Source: Streptomyces sp. Tue 6430 (lineage in GTDB: Bacteria > Actinomycetota > Actinomycetes > Streptomycetales > Streptomycetaceae). Taken from it: a DNA stretch of 64,000 bases. The notes beneath the pieces were generated by a model that made no database searches, had not been told where the DNA came from, and saw only the letters and a list, made by a program, of their open reading frames with translations. This document shows, piece after piece, positions 53,068-63,822 of this stretch. How positions within the stretch are numbered: position 1 is the first letter of the stretch; every line of letters starts with the position of its first letter. The translations under genes and the position numbers were made by a program. The stretch covers positions 1-64,000 of the forward strand of contig JAKGSH010000001.1 of the NCBI GenBank assembly GCA_021568835.1. The letters run 5' to 3'.

Positions 53068-56000
53068 TGCTGTTCGTTCTCCCCGGTGTCCGTGGTGGTG
53101 CCGTCTGGCTGGTCGCGACCCGTCCGGTCGCCGGATGGTGGTGGCGGGTCGCCGAGGCGGCCCGCGAGGTCGTCGGCGGTCCAGTCGGCGGCGGGCCGCA
53201 CCACCCAGCCGGCCGCCGCGAACGCGCGGTCGCGGTCGACGGCCTCCGGGTCCTCCTCCTCGCCCTCCGGCGGGCGCGGGGCGAGGACGACACCGACGCG
53301 TGCGGCGGGCCAGGCCAGCTCGGCCTGCCAGCCGTTCCCGTCGAGTTCGTGGCCGTCCTCGGCGACCGGGACGCCGCGCGCGGCGAGGGCCTCGGCGAGC
53401 GCGAGCAGGCCGGGCTCGTCCGGGTCGAGGTACTCGACGACCCGGTCCCAGGCCGGGTCCCGGACCGGGGGAACGGCGCCCGGGGGAACGGCGCCCGCGG
53501 CGGGCGGCGCCTCCGGGGCGGGCGGAACCCGCGGCGAAGGCGCGGCGGCCCCGGCCGGCGCGGGCGGGCCGTCGGCGGCCGCGGCCCGGGTCCCGGCCCC
53601 GGTCCCGGCCCCGATCCTGGCCCCGGCCCCGGCCCCGGCCCCGATCCCGGTCCCGGTCCCGGCGAGCGTGACGCGAACGCTCTCCAGGACGCCGCCCCCG
53701 CCCGTGACGGCCAGGGCCTCGACGGGGAACCCGTCCAGGCGGCCGGTGGTGAGCTGGACGGCGTCGCCGCCGCCGGTGTCCAGGAACTGCAGCAGGTTGG
53801 ACCAGTACAGCCAGGCCCGCCAGCGGCGCTTGTGCGCGTCCTCCCGGGCGTGGACGCCGGGCCCGTCGTCGAGGAGGACGATGCCGGTCCACGCGGGCGG
53901 CTTCGCACGGCCGTCCGCCGCGAGGACCAGCGGCAGCCCGGACCGGTCGGTGACCGTGAACAGCCGCACCGGCCCGCGCGGCCCGGCCGGCGTCGTGCCG
54001 CGCAGTGCCGCCGTGATCCGCTCGCCGAGCCCGTCCGGCGCCAGCGCGACGGGGTGGGCCCCGGCGCCCATGAAACCCGCCAGGGCGGCCTCGGCCCGCC
54101 ACCGCCAGCGCCGCGCGTCCGGCCGGCGCAGGTACTCCACGAGCTGCACGGCCGGATTGACCCACACCGTCTCCGCGAGTTCGCCGGGCAGGGCGCCCCA
54201 CACCTTGGCGTAGTAGTCACGGGCACTGCCGCGGGCCCGGTCGCCGTACGGCTCCCACACCGGGTCGGCCGGGCCGGCGCCCGCACGGCCGGTGTCCCGG
54301 ACGCGGCGCTGCCACTCCCGCACGTCGCCGTAGGCGAGCTGGAAGACCCTGAGCCCTTCCGCGCGCAGCCGCGTGCGCTTGTCGGCGTCGTCGCCGACCC
54401 GGTTGTGCTCCCGGCCGGCGTGGAACTCGTAGCCGTCCAGGTAGAGGGCCACGCGCGGGCCGGGCGCGTCGACGCGTTCGAAGAGGACGTCGGGGCGGGT
54501 GCCGTCGAGGACCCGCTGCTGCGACACCCGCCAGCTCAGCGTGGTGCCGTCGGCGGCGGTCAGCCGCAGGTCCAGCGCGTGGGTGCCGGCGGGCGTGACG
54601 TAGGCGTCGCCGCTGGCACGGTTCTCGGGCAGCGCGGCCCACTCGCGCAGCGTGTCGATGAACAGGACCTCGAGGTCGCTCTCGGCCTGCCGGTGCATCG
54701 GGATGTGCTGGGTGGTGGCGACGGGCGAGGTGTGCCAGCGCTCGCCGTCGGCGCCGAGCAGTTCGTCCAGCATCTGCCGGACCTCGTTGCGGCTGACCTT
54801 GTCGTAGTCGGCGGGCGGCACGCGGCGCAGCAGGCAGCGGTGGCAGCCGTCGAGCCCCTTCCGCAGGCAGTCGCAGTCCTCGATGACCTCGCGGGCCTTC
54901 AGCAGGACCTCGCGGAAACCGTCGGAGGTCGCCAGGCGGTGCAGGTAGCCGGTGCCGCCGGGCAGCCGGTCGTACACCACCAGGAACCGGCGCGGCCAGT
55001 CGCGGTCCTCGCCGTCCGGCATGGACGCGGCGGTGATGTCGATGTGGTCGGGGTCGCCGCCGTAGCGGGCGGCTATGCCCGCGAACAGGGCCGCGGTGAA
55101 CGAGGCGAGCCGCTCCTTGGCCCGCGCCACGGACGCCGGCAGCAGGATGCGCACGGCCTCCGTCGTCAGCTCGTGCGCCAGCAGCAGCGGCACGTCGAGA
55201 CCGGCGCCCTGCTCCTCCCCGCCGCCGCGCAGCCGCCGGCGCGGGCACCACAGCTGGTGGTGGGCGCTCGCGCGGGTGGAGCGGGCGAGGGAGGCGGTGA
55301 GCGCGTGCTGCGACTGGTCGACGACCGGCCGCCCGTCGGCGGTCGCACCGCCGCAACTCGTGCACACGTGGAACGGGTTGAGACGTACGTCGTCCCCGGC
55401 CAGCGGGACCGTGCTGCTGCCGTCCTGCCGGTCGATCCCGAGGTTCAGGGTGCGCACGACGGCCCTGCGGGTGAAGTCGGCGCCGAACACCGCGGTGTCG
55501 TGCCGCCATGATCCGGCCGCCAGGTGCGCCGGGTCGATGTCGACGGTGGTGAGGACCGCGTACCGCCTGCGGTCCCGCTCGTCGCGGTCGTCTCGCACCC
55601 GGGCGTCGTCCCGCTTGTCCCGGGACATCACCCGCCGGGGCTCCAGCACGTGGTGCACGCAGCCCGCGTCGGCGATCTCCCGCGAACCGCACCGCGGGCA
55701 CGGCGAGGTGTCGCTCTTCGGGTCGCCGTGCGTGCGCGCGTATCCGCAGGCCGGGCACAGGCGCCACACCGCCCAGGCGCGCCGCTCCGGGCTGCCGATG
55801 TCGAGGGCGCGCACGACGTGCCGGTAGCCGTTGACGTAGAAGCTGTTGCCGGGCGCGAGTTCGGTCAGGGCCAGTTTGCGGGACCGCTCGTAGTCGCGCG
55901 TCTCGCTGTGGTAGATCCGGGCGCGGCGCTCGTCGTCGCCCTCCGGGGCCTCCGCGCCCTCGTCGTCCCCGGACGCCTCCTTCCAGTAGAGCGTGGCCTC

Positions 56001-59000
56001 CAGCGACGTGGTCGTGTCGGTGAGGCTGTAGTTGGGCAGCAGGCCCAGTTCGACGAGGGCGCCGTGCGCGCCGGTCTGGCTCAGCCGGCGCAGCAGTTCG
56101 CCCGTGGCACGCCGTTCGGCGAGCAGCTCGCGCCGCTCGGCGCCCTGCTCCCGGTCCTCGGCGAGCAGCCCCTCCATGGCGGTGTCGATGGCGGCTATGC
56201 GGCGGCGCAGTTCCTCACGGCGCGCCGTCCACTCCTCCTCGGCCTCCGCCAGGGCGCGCGCGATGCCGCCGCCGGCGTACGCGCGCAGCTCGTCCGCGGC
56301 GTGCGCGGACACCCCCGGTCGTCGTCGGGGCCGCCGGGCGCCTGCGGGAACAGCGCCAGGAACTCCTCCACCAGCCGCGCCCCGTGGGTGAGCGCCGCGT
56401 CCGACAGGTCCTGGCACCAGCCGGTCGTGCCGAACAGCGCGGACGACAGGCGCGGCACCGGCATGAGCGGTTCACCGTCCGCGGTGGTCAGTTCGCCGCG
56501 CGCGGCCCGGTCCAGCAGGTGTGCCGTGTACTGGCGGCGCAGGATCTCGACGGCCGACAGGTAGCAGCCCGGCGGCACGATGTCACCGGCGATCATCTCG
56601 GTCGGGTCGTCCAGGTAGTACCGGTCGCGGGCCCGGCGTCCGCCGAAGGCGACCACCAGGGCGTTGCCGGTGCGGCGGCCGGCCCGTCCGGCGCGCTGCA
56701 CGTAGTTCGCCGGGCCGCCGGGCAGCGAGCCGAGCAGCACCGCCGACAGGTCGCCGATGTCGATGCCCAGTTCCAGCGTGGGCGTGCAGGAGAGCACGTT
56801 GGGGTCGGTGTAGTGGGTGCCCTGCCGGAACGTGCGCTCCACGCGCTCGCGTTCGGGCCGGGTCAGCATGCCGGTGTGCTCGGCCGTGACGACCCGGTAG
56901 GTGCCGCCGGTCAGGTACAGGCGGCGGTAGTAGTCGGCCCGGTAGTCGCGCTCCAGCTTCCCGCCGAAGCCGCCGCTGCCCGCCGCGGCCGACGCCGTGC
57001 CGTGCTGCGGCGGGGTGAGGATGCCGGTGCAGCGCCAGCGCGGGCAGGGGTGGCCGTACCAGCGGGTGCGCCGCTCGGGCGGCACCACCTGCTGCCAGCC
57101 GCACTCCTCGCAGGACACGAACGCCTTGTTGACCAGGTCGTCCGTCAGCAGCCGCACGTGGATGTGGCCCGGCTGGAGCCCGTAGACGCGGCTCGTGCGG
57201 TCCTTGGCGGTGCGCACCGACAGCACGCCCTCGTCCGCGAGGACCGGCAGCAGCCTGCGCAGGTACTCGGTCGCCTGCGAGGCGTCCAGGCCGAGGCAGC
57301 GCCGCGTCCAGTCCTGGTACCAGTTGCCCCGGCCGGTGATCGTGTCGAACTTCGTCTTCTCCTTGGGGCCGTCGAGCAGGAACCTCGGCGGTGCCACGTA
57401 CCCCTCGGGAAGGCGGGCATCCCCTCCGGCCGCTGCCCGGAGATCAGGTACTGGTTGACGCCGGCTTCCCTGATCCAGGTGTCCAGCCACCGGTGCCGTA
57501 CGCCGCCGCGCAGCCGCATCCGCTCCAGCAGCCCCCGCACGTACGCCAGGTACCGGTCGGGCGTGGGCAGCCCGCCGTCCAGCCCCAGCTGGCCCGGCAG
57601 CGCGAGGTGGAGGTCGCGGGCGAGCGCGACGATCCGCTCCGGGTCGGCGACGACCACCTCGGCGGCCGTGGTCCGGGTCAGTTCCAGGGTGCGCCCGAGC
57701 CGGGAGCGCAGCCCGAACTCCATGACGGTCGCGAACGCGAGCCGTTCCCCGACGAGCTTCCAGGTCCGCGCGTCCCCGGTGCCGCGCCCCGACAGCAGCC
57801 GGTCCACGCCGGGTTCGTCGTGCAGGTCCGGCGGGACGACGGCGGCCAGCGCCTGCGGGTCGTCCACGGAGTCCAGGACGTCGCCGATCAGGTCGTTGAG
57901 CGGGAGCGGCGCGCCGGTGTCGTCCAGCCGGTGCGCGAGCAGCGACCGCAGCGAGAACTTGTACGAGGCGTTGGCGACGTACCCGGCGCGGTGTGCCGCG
58001 TCCTGCGTGGAGTCGTTGAACAGCAGCGTCTTGCGCTCCTCCGGGGCCAGCGCGATCTCCTGCCCGCCGGTGAACAGCTGGGTGACCGTGGCGGAGGCGA
58101 GCGCGGCGAGCGCGGTGCCGAGGAACCGGATGCCGTTGTCGGTGTCGCACGCCGGGCAGGTGTCGTCCCTGGCGGCCTGGTCGGCGGTCTTCTTGTCGAG
58201 GATCGCCCGCGCGAACCAGGCGTCCTGCAAGCCCTCCGCGTCCTCGGCGACGGGCAGGCGGTAGGTGCCCTGTGCCCCGTCCAGCACCACCACGGACTGC
58301 GGATCCACGCCGCCCGCCCGCCGGGGCGCGGTGCCGGTGAGCGCCGCGAGGGCGTCCCGGGCCTCGGCCGGCGTCGCCGAGACGAAGTACCGCAGTCGTC
58401 GCTTGTCGCGCCCCAGGCCCGCCGACCAGATCCGCTGCGGGCTCATCTCCAGCTTCTGCGGATCGGCCTCCGGGGACAGCGCCGCCCAGCCCGAACGGCC
58501 GCACACCCGGCAGTAGACGGCGGGCAGGTGCGCCTGGGCCGGCCGCCGCACGGTGTCCGAGCCGGGCAGCGCCTCGGGCCGCCGCGAGTCCGCCGTCGGC
58601 CACTCGTCGCCGTCGGACGACTCCTCGGACGCGGACGACGCGGTGAGCGCGGAGCGCCGCGCGAGGGTCCGCTCGTCCTCGTACCAGCGGAACTCCGGCC
58701 GGGCGCCCACGCCGCTCAGCACCCGTCCCACCGGCCGGACCCACAGGTGCGCCTCGACGTGCAGCAGCGGACGCGGCCGGCGTTCGTCGGACCCAGGGTC
58801 CCGCGCGGACGACAGCAGCGCCACGAACCGCGACAGCGCCTCCAGCGCCAGCCGCGGGTTCTCGCGCGCGGTGCGCGCCCACGCGTACCCGAAGCGGGCC
58901 ATGCGGTCCCGCAGCCCCCACTCGTCGAGCGGCTCGCCGTTCAGCAGCGCGAGCACGCCGTGGGTGAAGTCGTGCTTCTTCAGCAGCCGCCCGATCTGGA

Positions 59001-60069
59001 AGGCGTCCAGGCCGCGCCGCCCCAGCAGCCGCGCGGCGAGCCCGTCCAGGTCGAGCCGGTCCGGGTCGGACTCCACGCCCGGCCCGCCGGAGACCTCGAT
59101 GACCTCCTTGGGGTCGGGCGGCTCGGGCAGTTCGTAGTCGATGTCGCCGACGAACTCGTCGGCGCTCAGCCGCTCCTCACCGATCACCGCGTCCGGACCG
59201 AACGGCACGCCGAACACCTGCTCGGCGACGCCGAGGATGCCGCCGGTGTCGCCCCCGCCCTCCCCGAGGGTCGCCGAGGTCGCCACCGGGCAGATCGAAC
59301 CGAGGGGCCGCTCCGGCTTCGAGGCGCCCACGGCGGACGCCAGCCGCCGCAGCAGCATCGCCACGTCGGTGCCCTGCGCGCCGTCGTAGGTGTGGAACTC
59401 GTCCAGCACCACGTACGCCGGGTCCGCGCCCTCCCACAGCGGCCGGTCCTCGGCCCGCTGGAGCAGCAGGTCGAGCATCTTGTAGTTGGTGATCAGCACG
59501 TCCGGCGGGGACAGCCGCATCTCCTCGCGCCGGGTCATCACCCGCCGGAAGTCGGTGTCCGGCTTGTCGCCGATGTAGAGACCGGCCGTCACCTGGGCCA
59601 GTTCGGGCTGCGCGAGGTAGTCGCCGACGCGGCCGGCCTGGTCGGTGGCGAGCGCGTTCATCGGGTACAGCAGGACGGCCTTCACCCCGCGCCGGCCCAG
59701 CGCCTTCTGCCGCCGGCAGTGGTCGAGCACGGGGATCAGGAACGACTCGGTCTTGCCGGACCCGGTGCCGGTGGTCACGAGCGTCGGCTCGGCGGCCCCC
59801 CGGTAGGTGCTCAGCCGCTGCCACGCCCTCGCCTGGTGCCGCCACGGCGTGAACGACGGCTGCCACTCCAGCGCCGACCGCCACGCGTCGTCGGCGGGAT
59901 GGAACGGCGTCCTGATCCGCAGGTACGGCCCCCGGAAGATGCCCGTCTCCGGGTCCCCGAGGAACCGCTCCAGCGCGAGCCGCGTGTCCTCGTCGGCCAG
60001 CGCGTACGTCGTCGTGAGGTACTGCGTCAGACTGCCGCGGAGCTGAGCGGCGGCCAGGGTGGGCTTCAC
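53064..60069 (-). CDS. Giant DEAD/DEAH-box helicase with DUF1998 and possible C-terminal nuclease
   Basis: About 2335 residues once two single-base losses (near 57411 and 56314, in C and G runs) are corrected. The N-terminal SF2 helicase has LVTTGTGSGKTESFLIPVLD (Walker A, ~residue 97), VVLDEFHTYDGAQG (DEFH) and PVATSATLGEG. Zinc-like Cys groups are VYCRVCGRSGW, TCPACDTDNG and SCEECGWQQV. The second RecA domain has SCTPTLELGIDIGDLSAVLL and VQRAGRAGRRTG. Then CPACGYARTH/CPRCGSRE and a DUF1998-type CDCLRKGLDGCHRCLLRR. Beyond it, ALYLDGYEFHAGREHNRVGD and KRTRLRAEGLRVFQL resemble a Vsr/PD-(D/E)XK-like nuclease. A Gly-Thr-Ala low-complexity stretch precedes the end. DUF1998 helicases occur in DISARM and MrfA-type repair; no other DISARM genes are present. 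GTG 60069. Confidence 0.85.
53580..53665. repeat. Low-complexity GGTCCCGGCCCCG-type repeat inside the helicase gene
   Basis: Hexamer-like CCGGTC/CCGGCC units encode a GTGTGIGAGAGAGARIGAG-type linker. Prone to length change, but units of 6 keep the frame. Confidence 0.8.
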
Positions 60070-60717
60070 GAGGACCTTTCGGACGGGACGGTTACCGCGA
60101 CCGCCGGGTGCGCCGCGCCGTGACAGGCGGCGAGGGCATCGTGACGATCAGCGTCAAAAATAACGCCCACCTCGGACATCGGTACCCGCCTGGTCGAATC
60201 CCGGACGCCGGACGCCGGACGCCGGACGCCGGACGCCGGACGCCGGACGCGGACCCGGCCGCGGCACGGCGGGACGCGGGTGTCGGACCTCGGGGAAACG
60301 CGGGTCGGAATCACGACGTCACGACGATGCCGTCGGCTCTCACCGCCTTCAACTGGTTCGCGAGCTTCTGGAAGGAGAGGATCTTCGTGCCCTGGCTGTC
60401 GAAGAACAGAGGTCGAGCCGGCGGAGGCCCTGCCATCGCCGCATCGCCGCATCGCTCGCTGTTCAGGTCCCGTTTTCCGTCCACTCCCACACCCGGGCCG
60501 GGACCGGGACCCTGTCCGGGGACGATCGACCAGCCCGGACTGGGTATCGTGCCCCAGGCGACGGACGGAGTGAATCAGTGGCCGTCGCTGGTACCCGTCG
60601 TCATCGTGGCAGTGCCGGTGGTCGTCGAGGGAGGCGGTGCGGCGGCCACGGTATCGGTGAGGGCGACCGTCGCCGCGAGTCTCTTCGAAGTGGCGGCGTG
60701 AGCAGGAAGCGGCGGAC
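60070..60717. other. 648-bp region upstream of the giant helicase
   Basis: Holds the helicase promoter region, a 7-bp tandem repeat (listed separately) and an open + frame from about 60330 to 60701 (ALTAFNWFASFWKERIFVPW, then a hydrophobic VPVVIVAVPVVVEGGG). That frame ends 17 bp before the next gene. It could be a small membrane protein, but the start, RBS and family are all unclear, so I do not call it. Confidence 0.4.
60202..60250. repeat. CGGACGC tandem repeat, seven copies
   Basis: Seven perfect 7-bp units, 133-181 bp upstream of the giant helicase start (minus strand). A 7-bp unit changes helical phase with each copy gained or lost. Confidence 0.9.
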
Positions 60718-61359
60718 ATGAATCCCCTGGACACCCTCATCGAACAGCATGTGGTTCCGGTCATGAAGACGGCCGGATTCACCAGGAAGGGCAGAGCCTT
60801 CCGGCTCGCGGCCGAGAACGGCGATCACCTGTTCCTGCAGTTCGACACGCACGCGGTCGACCCGGGCCGGTACGTCTTCGACGTCACCTTCTGGGTCGTA
60901 CCCCTGCCGTACTGGCAATTCCTCAAGCGGCAGTACGCCGAGCCGCCGGCGCCCGATGCCAGCGGTGCCCTGGCCAACTGCCCGGTGATGCCGCCGGCAT
61001 CGGTCGCCCACGAGCCGGACGAGGAGATGCCGTTCAGGTCGCGGTGGGCGTTCACGGAGCCGACGACGCGGGATCTGTGCGGGCGCGAACTGGCCCGCGT
61101 CCTCGTCGAGGACGACCTTCCGCGGATGACGCGGCTGCTCGACCGCCGGACCCTCCTGGCGGAGACCCGGACCAACCCGAACGGCGACCTGGTCAGGATG
61201 TGGGGCGCCGTACAGAGCGAGATCGTGCTCCGTGTCGACGGCGACCCGGTCGAGGACGTGGCCGCTCTGGTCGACAAGGCGGAGGCGGACGGGGTCTTCC
61301 CGGCCTTCGTCGTCTGGGCGCGACAGCGGTTGCGGGAGCGCGTGGCGGGGGAGGCCTGA
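60718..61359 (+). CDS. Conserved hypothetical protein (DUF4304-like)
   Basis: 213 residues. LIEQHVVPVMKTAGFTRKGR and AFRLAAENGDHLFLQFDTHA, then YVFDVTFWVVPLPYWQF, resemble DUF4304-type proteins (a GFxRKGxxF start). The C-terminal half is helical (VEDVAALVDKAEADGVFPAF). Often found near polymorphic toxin loci; function unknown. ATG 60718. Confidence 0.65.
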   Translation: MNPLDTLIEQHVVPVMKTAGFTRKGRAFRLAAENGDHLFLQFDTHAVDPGRYVFDVTFWVVPLPYWQFLKRQYAEPPAPDASGALANCPVMPPASVAHEPDEEMPFRSRWAFTEPTTRDLCGRELARVLVEDDLPRMTRLLDRRTLLAETRTNPNGDLVRMWGAVQSEIVLRVDGDPVEDVAALVDKAEADGVFPAFVVWARQRLRERVAGEA

Positions 61360-61455
61360 CAGGGGCTTCTGGGGCTCCTACGTCGTGTGCCGCAGCCGAA
61401 CCCCGCTCGACGAGCTCCAGGCCCTCGTCGAACGGCACGACGCCACCGCCGGGCC

Positions 61456-63179
61456 AGAACGGCACCATCGACGTCAAGCCGGCCGACCTCCACCGCGTCT
61501 CCGCAGGTGTGGCGAGCCAGCAGACGGTGGTGGACAAAGGCGCCAAGACCCTGCTCGACGATCTGCACAAATACCCGGACACCGGCGGTTACGGCACTTC
61601 GCCCCAGGCTTTCGCGACGTCGTACGTCAAGGTGGGCAACCGCTTCCTCGAGGTATGGGCCAAGAGCGTCGTCAGCATCGGCGGTGCCGCGGTCGGCTTC
61701 ACCACGACGGCCAACACCTACGCGAAAGCCGAGGCGGCCAACGACCCCACCGGGAAGGCGAAACCGGTCGTCCAGCCGTTGCCGAAGGTCATCGAGAAGC
61801 CGCCCGCCTACGGCTCCGTGCCGAATCTGAAGTGGGGCGACGACGACGGCGGCGACGACTTCATCCGCAGGGTCCTCGAGTGGGTGCCGGGTCCGGTCCG
61901 GGACGTGTTGAGGCCGGTGGTCGAGCACGCGTTCCGAATGGGCAAGGTCGCCGAGGTCTATCCGTTTCCCCAGCAGCACTACCTGAACTCGCTGTCGAAG
62001 GCGTGGATGGCTACGACCACCTCGCTCTCCACGGCGGAGAGCGGGCTGACCGGGAACGTCAGCAGCATCACGCAGCAGACCAACAGCGAGTGGCACGACG
62101 CGATGCGTCATTTCTGCAGTTCGCTGTGGGGCACGACGGCGTGGGGCAAAAGCCGTGAGGGGTACGAGTGGAAACACGACAGCTCCTCCTCGCAGACCGC
62201 CACCCACCCCGTGATGACCGTGCTGTTCGACACGGCTCAGAAAGTCAGCGACCTCCTCTACGAGTTCGCCGAGGCGGCCGTCTACCTCAACCGCGAGGTG
62301 TGGGACGTCTACATCGAGGCCGTACGCGACGCGATCCCCAAGGTCGAGGTCAACCTCAAGGACGGCGTCGGCATGGACGACGTCAAGGGTTTCCTCAAAG
62401 GCGTGGCCAAGGGTGTCGCCAAGGGCGCGAGCCAGTTGGGCCAGGGCATCGTCCTGAACATGGACACCGCCAAGCTGAACGCGATCGTCACCGAGTACAA
62501 CCGACGGGTCGACGCGCTCGTTCCGAAACTCGACGCGCTCATGGGCCCCTTGGACGAAGCGCACCGAAGTGCCCCGAAGTTCGAGGCTCAGGAGGCGCGG
62601 GCACAGGGCTTCGGGATGCGGGCCCTGGAGGAGTTCAAGGACTCGCAGGTCTGGCTGAAGATCGACTCGGCAGGCAAGTACGACCTCGACCTCGCCGCCA
62701 ACGAGTACATGGCGGACGGCCACACCCTGGACAAGCACGTCGGCAAGACGGACGAGCAGCTGGCGCAGCGCCTGCGTGACCAGCCGGCGAACCCGAACCA
62801 GGATCCGACCCCGGCCTGGCCGTACCGAAAGCCGAAAATCAAAGCCTCTTCGGCCTTCCCGAACTACCAGCGGGCAGAGGAGCTGACGGAGTACAACCTC
62901 AACCAGAACAAGGCCGCCATCGAGGCGTGGATCAAGGGCCCGCCGCCGCCGGCCGACGGCACGGTCGAGCCGTTCTACTCGACTGCGCCCAACGGCGAGA
63001 TCACCGGCCGCAGCGTGTTCAAGCAGCCGGTGGACCTCAACGACCCGCTGTCCGGGTACAAGCAGGGCGGCCTGGATGCCAAGGCGTACGACGTGACGGG
63101 CATCGACACGCGCATCAGGTACGACAGCACTCGCACACCGCCGTTCACCGTCATGACGTCGATGCCCTACAAACCCTAG
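61456..63179 (+). CDS. Polymorphic toxin: WXG-like N-terminus and CdiA-type RNase A-like C-terminal domain
   Basis: About 574 residues. The N-terminal ~95 (TIDVKPADLHRVSAGVASQQ, FATSYVKVGNRFLEVWAKSV) resemble a WXG100/ESX-type export domain, implying type VII secretion. A long helical middle follows. The C-terminal toxin has DGHTLDKHVGKTDEQLAQRL, ASSAFPNYQRAEELTEYNLN and DVTGIDTRIRYDS, the pattern of the CdiA-CT RNase A domain with catalytic His/Lys (HTLDKHVGKT). No start codon exists in frame before GTG 61510, although homology seems to begin at 61456. The preceding frame (GFWGSYVVCRSRTPLDEL) belongs to a different protein family, so the 5' end is either frameshifted or fused. Confidence 0.72.
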
Positions 63180-63222
63180 GGTGCCCTGCCCTGCCGAGCC
63201 GACCGAGAAAGGCCAGCACCAC

Positions 63223-63783
63223 ATGTCCGTCGACCAGGCTTCCTGGGAAGCCGCGGTGCGTCACCTCTACGAGGACGCGTACCCGTACGACGCCACAGGC
63301 CCGCGCCGCCACGAGGACTGGGTCCTCGACGTCCTCGCGCTGATGGCGCGGGTCCCGGACCCACGGGGTTGGACCGGTCTCGACGACGCGGCGCAGGCCC
63401 CGGAGCGTGAGACCTCACCCACGTATCCCTTCGTCGCCCATCCCCCGGAGTACATCGCGCCGCGTCTTCAGGAGATCGACCGTGTCGGCGCCGAGAATCT
63501 GCTCCTGGCCCTCACGGACGACGGGTGCACCCTGTCCAACCTGAGACGCTTCACGGAGAGCGAGGAGGAACTGCGGGAGATGGCACGCACGATCCTCGCG
63601 CGTTACGGGGACGGGGCCGGCTATCACACCAACATCAACAGGCCGGGTCATGTGCGTGGCACGCTCGACTTCACGTCGTCGAGCTGGGCGTACAGCCCGC
63701 TCAGCGTTTACTCGGAGGACTGCGGCCTGATCGTCGTCTCCGACACCGAGGTGGGCATGTTCTGGAACTTCGCCGACTACTGA
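63223..63783 (+). CDS. Probable immunity protein for the RNase A-like toxin
   Basis: 186 acidic residues directly downstream of the toxin: WEAAVRHLYEDAYPYDATGP, HEDWVLDVLALMARVPDPRG, FTESEEELREMARTILARYG, and Trp/Tyr-rich SSSWAYSPLSVYSEDCGLIV ending MFWNFADY. Position, strand, net negative charge and 43-bp spacing are as expected for an immunity protein. No family recognised with certainty. GAGAAAGG precedes ATG 63223. Confidence 0.65.
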   Translation: MSVDQASWEAAVRHLYEDAYPYDATGPRRHEDWVLDVLALMARVPDPRGWTGLDDAAQAPERETSPTYPFVAHPPEYIAPRLQEIDRVGAENLLLALTDDGCTLSNLRRFTESEEELREMARTILARYGDGAGYHTNINRPGHVRGTLDFTSSSWAYSPLSVYSEDCGLIVVSDTEVGMFWNFADY

Positions 63784-63822
63784 CCCATCGGAACGCAGCC
63801 CCTGACCAGGTCGTTTGAGAGG

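Noticed and set aside
50824..54213. A 1129-codon + strand open frame opposite the helicase operon
   Set aside because: It mirrors the conserved UvrD and DUF1998 genes; low-complexity Val/Gly/Arg product, no RBS.
53064..60069. A complete DISARM system
   Set aside because: Only a DUF1998 helicase and a UvrD-type protein are present; no DrmC (PLD), methylase or DrmE homologue is visible.
60330..60701. Possible small membrane-protein gene upstream of 60718
   Set aside because: No clear RBS or start, composition partly repetitive, no family match; left uncalled.
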